Assembly (NCBI RefSeq): GCF_000172155.1
Contig: NZ_ABIZ01000001.1
Coordinates: forward strand, 1,984,001-2,048,000
From: Verrucomicrobium spinosum DSM 4136 = JCM 18804
GTDB lineage: Bacteria; Verrucomicrobiota; Verrucomicrobiia; Verrucomicrobiales; Verrucomicrobiaceae
DNA length: 64,000 nt
Direction of reading: 5' to 3'
The notes under the pieces are model-generated. The model was not told the origin of the DNA, ran no database searches, and saw only the letters and a program-made list of their open reading frames with translations. Of this stretch, positions 58,088 through 64,000 are shown piece after piece. A program made the position numbers and the translations under genes. Positions within the stretch are counted from its first letter, which is position 1; every line of letters begins with the position of its first letter.

Positions 58088-59518
58088 ATGAGCATTCCCC
58101 ATCTTCCCGCCCTGCGCAAAGGCGCGCCTTACGAGAGTCTGGAAAAAGTGGAGGTCAAGGACCACCGCACGGGTGAAGTCCTGGCCACCGTGAGCCAGGT
58201 GAACGCTGGTATCCTGCGTCGTGATCTCAACCGCATCGGTGAGGCCCGCGAATCGTTGCGCAAATTCACTGTGGATGAGCTGATCGCCATCTGCGCCAAG
58301 GCTGCTGATCTTTTCCTGAATGGCGAGCTGCCGCTGGGCGACCAGGGGCACACGCAGACGCCGCAGCAGTACATGGAGACGCTCAGCCGTACCAGCGGCC
58401 TGCCCCATGTGATGGTGAAACGAAACATGGCCAAGGTGGCCGATTCCCTCACGAACATGCGGACGGTGCTGAACGGCCTGACCCGCGGTCTCGACACGAA
58501 GGTGATCGACGTGGGCTATGGTGAGCAGGCAGGCTGCCCCGTCAGCTATTATCCGACCACGAACGCGCTGGGGCTGGTCATGCCCAGCAACTCCCCGGCG
58601 GTGAATTCCCTGTGGCTGCCCGCCATCGCGCTGAAGACTCCGGTCATCATCAAGCCGGGCCGCGAGGAACCCTGGACGCCCTATCGGCTCATTCAGGCCT
58701 TCATCGCCGCCGGTGCTCCTGCGCTGGCCTTTGGCTTCTATCCCACGGACCACGAAGGTTCGGGGGAGGTGATGAAACTCTGCGGACGCGCGCTCATCTT
58801 TGGTGACGCCAATACGGTCGCCCAGTACAAGGACAATCCAAAGTTCGAATGCCACGGTCCGGGCTTCAGCAAGATCCTCATCGGTGAAGATGAGATCGAG
58901 CGCTGGCCGGAGTTCCTGGACGTCATTGCCAGCTCCATCTCCGAGAACGGGGGCCGCTCCTGCATCAACGCCTCTGCGGTGGTGGTGCCCAAGTATGCGG
59001 CTGAAATCGCGGATGCCCTTGCTCAGAAACTGGGGCCGGTGGCCCCGCTGGCGTCTGATGATCCCAACGCCCGGCTCTCCGGCTTCGCCAACCCCAAGAT
59101 GGCGGAGTTCATTGACGCTGCCATTGAGCAGGGGCTCAAGGAGCCCGGTGCGGAGGACGTCACGGCGAAGTATCGGAACGGTCCGCGCAAGGCCGAGTTC
59201 AATGGCGGGGTGTACATGCGTCCCACCATCGTGCACTGCAATTCCTTCCAGCACCCCTTGAGCAACCGGGAGTACATGTGTCCCTTTGCCAGCGTCGTGC
59301 AGGTGCCCCAGGCGGACATGCTCGCCCAGATCGGACCCTCGCTGGTGGTCACCGCCATCACGAAGGATCCGCAGTTCAAGGAACAACTTCTTGATTCGCC
59401 GCTTATCGAACGCCTCAACATCGGCCCCATTTCCACGATGAGAATTTCATGGAACCAGCCGCATGAAGGGAACATGTTCGAGTTCCTCTACAAGCGCCGT
59501 TCCATTGAGGTGGCCTGA
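58088..59518 (+). CDS. Aldehyde dehydrogenase-superfamily protein
   Basis: 476 residues. ALDH landmarks: PSNSPAVNSLW near 166-176, Lys189 in VIIKPGREEPWTP, Glu254 in FECHGPGFSK and the catalytic Cys292 in ENGGRSCINAS. The general-base glutamate and the nucleophilic cysteine are both present, so either oxidation of an aldehyde or reduction of an acyl thioester is chemically possible. The start is 8 bp after the adenylating enzyme's stop, implying coupled expression. Its divergence from ordinary ALDH motifs (NSP for NFP, CHGPG for LGGK) suggests a distinct subfamily, perhaps an acyl reductase acting on the adenylating enzyme's product. Confidence 0.85.
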   Translation: MSIPHLPALRKGAPYESLEKVEVKDHRTGEVLATVSQVNAGILRRDLNRIGEARESLRKFTVDELIAICAKAADLFLNGELPLGDQGHTQTPQQYMETLSRTSGLPHVMVKRNMAKVADSLTNMRTVLNGLTRGLDTKVIDVGYGEQAGCPVSYYPTTNALGLVMPSNSPAVNSLWLPAIALKTPVIIKPGREEPWTPYRLIQAFIAAGAPALAFGFYPTDHEGSGEVMKLCGRALIFGDANTVAQYKDNPKFECHGPGFSKILIGEDEIERWPEFLDVIASSISENGGRSCINASAVVVPKYAAEIADALAQKLGPVAPLASDDPNARLSGFANPKMAEFIDAAIEQGLKEPGAEDVTAKYRNGPRKAEFNGGVYMRPTIVHCNSFQHPLSNREYMCPFASVVQVPQADMLAQIGPSLVVTAITKDPQFKEQLLDSPLIERLNIGPISTMRISWNQPHEGNMFEFLYKRRSIEVA

Positions 59519-59637
59519 ACCCGGCCGCGATTGAGAGAATTGACCGAATAGAGCCGTCCACCCTCCTCATGGGGGTGGACGCAGGCTCCGGCCTGCCCGC
59601 GTGACCTTGCAAATCCCAAGCATAAAACCAACCCGCC

Positions 59638-60756
59638 GTGACCGATTTGAACGCGTTTGATCATCATCCCCGCACCCGTCTGGTGTTTGGTGCGGGCACC
59701 CTGGAGAAGCTCGGTGCCCTGGCCTCAGATCTGGGAGGGAGCCGGGTGCTGGTGGTTTCTGATTCCGGCATTGTGAAGGCGGGCCACGCCGCACGGGCCA
59801 TGCAGTCGCTGCAGGCGGCCGGACTGGAGACGCAGCTCTTTGACCAGGTGCATGAAAACCCCTCGACGCGGGATGTGGATGAGTGTGTGGCCGTGGCGCG
59901 GGACTTCCGGGCCGACATTCTGGTGGGGCTGGGTGGAGGCAGCAGCATGGACACCGCCAAGGGCTGCAACTTCATCTTCACCAATGGAGGGCGCATGCAG
60001 GACTACTGGGGCGTGGGCAAGGCCACCCAGCCGATGCTGCCTTTGATCGCGATTCCCACCACCTCCGGCACCGGCAGTGAGTGCCAGAGTTTCGCGTTGA
60101 TCTCGGACGAGGAAACGCACGTCAAGATGGCCTGTGGCGATCCCAAGGCTGCGGCCCGGGTGGCCATCCTTGATCCGGAACTCACGATTTCACAACCGCA
60201 CAAGGTCACGGCCGTCACAGGCATCGATGCCATTGCGCATGCCCTGGAAACGGCGGTGACCACCAAGCGCAACCCGGTCTCGGCGCTGTATTCTCTCGAA
60301 TCCTTCCGCTATCTGCGGGCGGGATTTGACCGCGTGCTGGAATCTCCCACCGATCAGGAGGCTCGTTCATTTATGTTGTTGGGTGCAGCCTTTGCCGGCA
60401 CAGCCATTGAGAACTCCATGCTTGGCGCGGCGCATTCCTGTGCCAATCCCCTGACCGCCAAGTTCGGCACCGTGCACGGTCAGGCGGTGGGGCTTATGCT
60501 TCCGCACGTCATCCGTTTTAATTCGGAGCGTTCTGAGATCGCGAGCATCTACGCCGCCTACGGCGAGCATTTGCCAGAGCAGGTGCAGCACTGGCTGCGT
60601 GCCGCAGGCCTCAGTGTCCGGCTTGCTGAACTGGGAGTGACCGAGGCGGATGTTCCAGGCCTGGCGGCAGGTGCGGCCAAGCAGTGGACGGCCAATTTCA
60701 ATCCCCGTCCCGTGACCGAGGCGGACTTTGCCGCGATCTACCGTGCGGCGCTGTAG
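59638..60756 (+). CDS. Iron-containing alcohol dehydrogenase
   Basis: 372 residues from a GTG. Group III (iron) ADH features: VGLGGGSSMDTAKGC (nucleotide site), PTTSGTGSECQSFALI, and metal ligands Asp197, His201 in GIDAIAHALE and His266, His280 in GAAHSCANPLTAKFGTVHGQ. It probably interconverts an aldehyde and an alcohol with NAD(P)H. It is 119 bp after the ALDH gene on the same strand, and the order adenylation, aldehyde step, alcohol step fits a reduction pathway from acid to alcohol or the reverse. Confidence 0.9.
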   Translation: MTDLNAFDHHPRTRLVFGAGTLEKLGALASDLGGSRVLVVSDSGIVKAGHAARAMQSLQAAGLETQLFDQVHENPSTRDVDECVAVARDFRADILVGLGGGSSMDTAKGCNFIFTNGGRMQDYWGVGKATQPMLPLIAIPTTSGTGSECQSFALISDEETHVKMACGDPKAAARVAILDPELTISQPHKVTAVTGIDAIAHALETAVTTKRNPVSALYSLESFRYLRAGFDRVLESPTDQEARSFMLLGAAFAGTAIENSMLGAAHSCANPLTAKFGTVHGQAVGLMLPHVIRFNSERSEIASIYAAYGEHLPEQVQHWLRAAGLSVRLAELGVTEADVPGLAAGAAKQWTANFNPRPVTEADFAAIYRAAL

Positions 60757-60786
60757 TCAGTTCATCATCCTTGTTGTTTCCTTGCC

Positions 60787-61674
60787 ATGAAACTCGCCCT
60801 CGTCGCCTTTCTCGCTCTGGCCGCAGCCTCGGCTGCCTATTCGCAAACCGACACGAAACCCAGGTGGAAGAAGGTGTCGCCTGCATTGCCAGAGACCCTG
60901 GCGCTGCATGAGAAGGTCGAGTGTTCCAAACCGGGAGGTTATCCCGTGCTGCTGGACATCTATGTCCCCAAGGCAGATGGCAAGTATCCGACTATTCTCC
61001 TGATCCATGGCGGGGGCTGGCAGAAACGCCAGGTGGAGGCGGACAAGCCTCTGGCCGAGCGCCTCGCGGCGCGTGGTTATGTGGTGGCTCAGGTGGCTTA
61101 CCGCCTGTCCACGGATGCGCCGTACCCGGCCGCACTGCATGACTGCAAAGCGGCTCTGCGATTTCTGCGGGCCCATGCGGCGGAGTACAAGATTGATCCT
61201 GCGCGTATCGGCTGTGCAGGCGGCTCGGCAGGCGGGCACCTGAGCGGGTTGGTGGGGATGACGGGTGAAGTGAATGCGTTGGAAGGCACGGGTGGGAATC
61301 CGGAGCAGTCCACCGCCATCAAGGCCTGCGTGGTCATGGCGGCCACCATGGATCTGGTTGAGGCGAACAAGGAAAAGAATGCGGAGAGTGCCGTCCTTTT
61401 CTTTGGGCCGTTCGTCGAAAAGAAGGCCACTTATGTGGAGGCGTCGCCGATCACCCATGCGGGCAAAGGCAGTCCGCCGACCTTGTACATTGAAGGGGAG
61501 AAGGACACGCTGAAGGTGGGTCGTGCGGAAATGCAGGAAAAGCTGCGTGCGGCTGGCGTGCCCACCGAGCTTGTGACCTTGAAGGAAGCTCCGCATCCCT
61601 TCTGGATGAGCCAGCCATGGCTTGATGAGACCGCCAGGGCGATTGGGGACTGGTTTGACAAGTATTTGAAGTAG
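60787..61674 (+). CDS. Secreted alpha/beta hydrolase (BD-FAE/esterase type)
   Basis: 295 residues with a signal peptide (cleavage near AAYSQ). Oxyanion-hole motif LIHGGGW, nucleophile serine in AGGSAGGHLSG, acid in GEKDTLKVGRAEM and His in APHPFWM, the order of the alpha/beta-hydrolase fold (BD-FAE-like). It probably removes acyl or feruloyl groups from polysaccharide or other esters outside the cytosol. It lies 30 bp after the alcohol dehydrogenase gene and may share its transcript, supplying acid or alcohol. The stop codon is the first part of a heptamer array. Confidence 0.87.
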   Translation: MKLALVAFLALAAASAAYSQTDTKPRWKKVSPALPETLALHEKVECSKPGGYPVLLDIYVPKADGKYPTILLIHGGGWQKRQVEADKPLAERLAARGYVVAQVAYRLSTDAPYPAALHDCKAALRFLRAHAAEYKIDPARIGCAGGSAGGHLSGLVGMTGEVNALEGTGGNPEQSTAIKACVVMAATMDLVEANKEKNAESAVLFFGPFVEKKATYVEASPITHAGKGSPPTLYIEGEKDTLKVGRAEMQEKLRAAGVPTELVTLKEAPHPFWMSQPWLDETARAIGDWFDKYLK

Positions 61675-61764
61675 GTGCTTGGTGCTTGGTGCTTGGTGCT
61701 TGGTGCTTGGTGCTTGGTGCTTGGTGCTTGGTGCTTGGTGCTTGGTGCTTGGTGCTTGGTGCTT
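61674..61764. repeat. heptanucleotide array ggtgctt, 13 copies
   Basis: Thirteen perfect copies of ggtgctt (91 bp). The last G of the esterase stop codon is the first base. It has the same copy number as the attatga/attagga array at 24866 but a different sequence. Confidence 0.94.
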
Positions 61765-61779
61765 TTGCGCGTTATCTCA

Positions 61780-62047
61780 TGAACCCGGAGGGTTCGCCAT
61801 GAATAGCCATGGGTCGGCCGAGCGGAGCGAGGACTACCCATGGTGTGGCGGTTGGGAATTCTACCGCGGAGCGGTAGGCCAATGGGGTCCAGATGACTGA
61901 TGGCGCGAATCACGCGATGGTCTTCCGGGGGCGGCAATGCGATGGGCCTACCGCTCCGCGGTAGAGCGCCGGGGGCGATGCAACCACAGGTAGCCCTCGC
62001 TACGCTCGGTCGACCTGTGGCTATTCATGGTGAACCCTCCGGGTTCG
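61780..62047. repeat. large imperfect inverted repeat, ~100-bp arms
   Basis: Left arm: gaacccggagggttc, catgaatagcca, gaccgagcg-like and ctaccgcggagcggtag (61861-61877). Right arm: reverse complements in the mirrored order, ctaccgctccgcggtag at about 61949-61965, ctcgctacgctcggtcg and tggctattcatgg, then gaaccctccgggttc ending near 62047. Small palindromes are nested in each arm. It lies between the esterase and a convergent transposase gene. No gene is supported in the rest of 61765-62261, which also holds agagccg-tcc-cggctct at 62113-62129. Confidence 0.8.
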
Positions 62048-62261
62048 GGAAATATGGGTATGCTGAGTGATTATGCCATCGGGCAAGGGGCGGACGTGTT
62101 CAGAAATGTGGTAGAGCCGTCCCGGCTCTTGGCGGCGCAGCGTCTAGCCCGACTTGGCGGATTGCCGGGGTTGATGATCCTCCAGCCCTTGATTTTGCGA
62201 CATTGGGTTCAAAAAGTCTTCACTACATCTTCCGCCATTTCGCGACCTTCCGGGGTCTGCT

Positions 62262-64000
62262 TCAACCAGTGATTTTGGGCGGGGCCTGTTCAGGCAGCGT
62301 GATCTTGAGCTGGTCCAGCAGCAGTTGCAGATCCTTTGAAGGCTGCGTGTGGCGGCTCATCACCACCTCCCTTCCATCAGTTGTGGGCAGATGCACATCG
62401 AGCATCTGCACCGTCGCGAACTTCTCCAGCACACTTCGCGGTGTCAGCCCGCTGGCCGTCAGCCTCAAGCGCGCCTTGAGCGTCACCTGCAGGCAGTACG
62501 CCAGGAACGACACGAAGAGGTGCGCTTCAATGCGATGGTCCAACTGGTGGTGCACCGGCCGGATCCCCAGATCGTGTTTGAGCTCCTTGAACGCCTGCTC
62601 CACCTCCACCAGTTGCAGGTAATACTCCCAGAGCTTCGCGGGATCGGTCTCCGTCAAATTGGTGCGCAGCAGGTAACGCCCCTCCCGCCGCCATCCTTCA
62701 CGCAACAGCTTGCGGTCCAGCTCCCAGCTCAGAGTCGCCCGCTGCCGGCCCTTGCCCTTGCTCTTGCTCTTGCTCTGGTCTTTGCCTGTTGCTGGCTGCA
62801 ACTGCACGCTGACCTTGACAAAGCGCGCATCCCGCCCCGCCTCCTTTTTGGCGGCACCCAACGCTTCGTACATCGCATCACGGTGCAGGGGGCGCTTGCG
62901 CTTGCGCAACCCTTCCAGGGCATCCAGATACTTGCGCAGCCGGCGCCGACGCATCGAGCGTTCCTTGGCCACACGGTCCTGGCTTTGGGCCAGTACATAA
63001 GTCTCCCCTTCATGCGGCAGCAGTTTGACGCGCACCTGGGGGCGGGCCTGCTGCCAGGGTTGCCGGGCCAGTGACTCCTCCAGCTTGCTCAAGCGTCCTT
63101 TGGGCGTGCCCACCAGATAGCTCACCGGCGGAGTGCTCTGCCGCATCTGTTCAAGGGTCTCTTCAGTCGGGATGCCCCGGTCCATGACCCAGATGCGTTG
63201 GGCCTTGCCGTACTGGTCTTCGATCCTGGCCAGGAAGCTCTTGAGGGTGCTCTTGTCGGTGGTGTTGCCCGGCAGCACCTCATAGGCCAGCGGGAAGCCT
63301 TCGGGGGTGACGATGAGGGCAATGACCACCTGCACGCAGTCGCTGCGCTTGTCGCGGCTGTAACCAAAGCGGCGCAGACCGGTGGGGTTGTCCGGCGGGT
63401 TGCTTTCAAAGTAGGTGCTGGTCAGATCATACAGCAGCACCTCATAACGGGCTCCAAACAGGTCGCGCCAGCGCTCGGTGAGATGATCAAACAAGGCACG
63501 CTTGTGGGCCAGGATCTTGTCATGGCATTCGTAGAGACGGTGGATCTCGGCCAGGGCGAAGTCCGCGCCCAGCAGGTCGGCAATGGCCGTCTGGTCAAAC
63601 CAGTGGCGGTGCAGCCGCCATTCGCTGCCCGGTTCGATGAGCCGGTAGAGCACCAGGGTCTGGAGCACCAGATCCCAGCGGGTGCCCTCACGACTGGGCG
63701 GCAGACGTGGTCGCCAGAAGTCAGCCAGGAGCAACTGCTCCCAGAGCAGGCAGGCCAGCCAGCAGGCCCCCCATTGCCGGGGCCGTTCCAGCCGCATGGC
63801 CGCAAGGCGCAGACGCACAATGGGCAACTCATCAACACCGACCTGCTCGGGAGCATGATCTTCGGCAAAGAGGGCCACCTGTTGAGGAGCGCTCTGGTCT
63901 TTGCCGAAGAGTTCAACCGTCTTGCGCCAGGAGGCTTCCTGACGACCATTGAGTTCACCCAGATAAAGGACGTGCCGCTGGACCACCTGCCGGGAACTGA
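62262..64000 (-). CDS. IS1634-type transposase, 5' part beyond the window
   Basis: The frame is open to the right edge; visible residues begin near RQVVQRHVLYLGELNGRQEASWRK, a segment that in IS1634 transposases follows about 40 N-terminal residues, so the start is outside. DDE candidates are Asp in VLLYDLTSTYFES, Asp in IWVMDRGIPTEETL and Glu in YYLQLVEVEQAFKELKHDLGIRPV. A Lys/Ser-rich segment (DQSKSKSKGKGRQR) is an unusual insertion before the last third. The 3' end is intact. The element's terminal repeats could not be matched because the other end lies outside the window. Confidence 0.9.
   Translation of the reverse strand, partial: SSRQVVQRHVLYLGELNGRQEASWRKTVELFGKDQSAPQQVALFAEDHAPEQVGVDELPIVRLRLAAMRLERPRQWGACWLACLLWEQLLLADFWRPRLPPSREGTRWDLVLQTLVLYRLIEPGSEWRLHRHWFDQTAIADLLGADFALAEIHRLYECHDKILAHKRALFDHLTERWRDLFGARYEVLLYDLTSTYFESNPPDNPTGLRRFGYSRDKRSDCVQVVIALIVTPEGFPLAYEVLPGNTTDKSTLKSFLARIEDQYGKAQRIWVMDRGIPTEETLEQMRQSTPPVSYLVGTPKGRLSKLEESLARQPWQQARPQVRVKLLPHEGETYVLAQSQDRVAKERSMRRRRLRKYLDALEGLRKRKRPLHRDAMYEALGAAKKEAGRDARFVKVSVQLQPATGKDQSKSKSKGKGRQRATLSWELDRKLLREGWRREGRYLLRTNLTETDPAKLWEYYLQLVEVEQAFKELKHDLGIRPVHHQLDHRIEAHLFVSFLAYCLQVTLKARLRLTASGLTPRSVLEKFATVQMLDVHLPTTDGREVVMSRHTQPSKDLQLLLDQLKITLPEQAPPKITG

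Overview
The window is a GC-rich bacterial chromosome segment, most probably from the Verrucomicrobiota (Verrucomicrobiaceae-like). The gene content suggests this: secreted PQQ-type beta-propellers, a Tat-exported Gfo/Idh/MocA oxidoreductase, a secreted FAD oxidoreductase with sugar-binding-like flanks, a PEP-CTERM protein, weak or absent Shine-Dalgarno sites, and many hairpin-rich intergenic repeats. I could not check the taxonomy by search. No rRNA, tRNA or CRISPR array was recognised.

Layout. 1-3.5 kb: potassium uptake pair (TrkA-like regulator cut by the window edge, TrkH/KtrB-like channel) plus an MgtC/DUF4010 membrane protein. 3.7-7.4 kb: M15-type peptidase, a small acidic protein, then ten tandem ~142-bp hairpin units. 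7.5-19.6 kb: FAD oxidoreductase, a duplicated-domain exported protein, an SDR with an altered catalytic motif, a TolB/LamG-like protein, a cyclic-nucleotide-binding protein, a large exported unknown and dGTPase. 19.8-20.6 kb: a second tandem array (six ~136-bp units). 20.6-29.5 kb: methyltransferase, nuclease-like protein, LuxR regulator, MFS transporter, Gfo/Idh oxidoreductase with an FCD-AraC hybrid regulator, PEP-CTERM protein and a 3'-truncated secreted protein.

29.7-37.8 kb is the most striking part. Two Rhs modules share a practically identical ~1-kb core that lacks its N-terminal part. Each is followed by a different, more AT-rich toxin tip and its own immunity-gene candidate, and each immunity gene ends exactly at the start of a ~240-350 bp repeat that also occurs upstream of the first module. 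An IS66-family element with an 8-bp target duplication sits in the repeat/core junction between the modules. This looks like a storage array of exchangeable toxin/immunity cassettes.

38.5-46.5 kb: altronate dehydratase, then an iron-uptake locus (FTR1 permease and EF-hand-bearing imelysin-like protein on one strand; FeoA, FeoB and a Cys-rich membrane peptide divergently on the other). 46.7-52.2 kb: thiazole synthase, HemQ-type protein, ferredoxin, DciA-like DUF721 protein, and a translationally coupled DUF2868/DUF3482-GTPase pair. 52.9-61.7 kb: two secreted PQQ-propeller proteins, then a row of EhpF/LuxE-like adenylating enzyme, aldehyde dehydrogenase, iron alcohol dehydrogenase and esterase that could form a carboxylate-aldehyde-alcohol module. 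61.7-64 kb: heptamer array, large inverted repeat, and an IS1634-type transposase running off the right edge.

Repeats lie mostly between convergent genes, and several have a strict 7-bp period.
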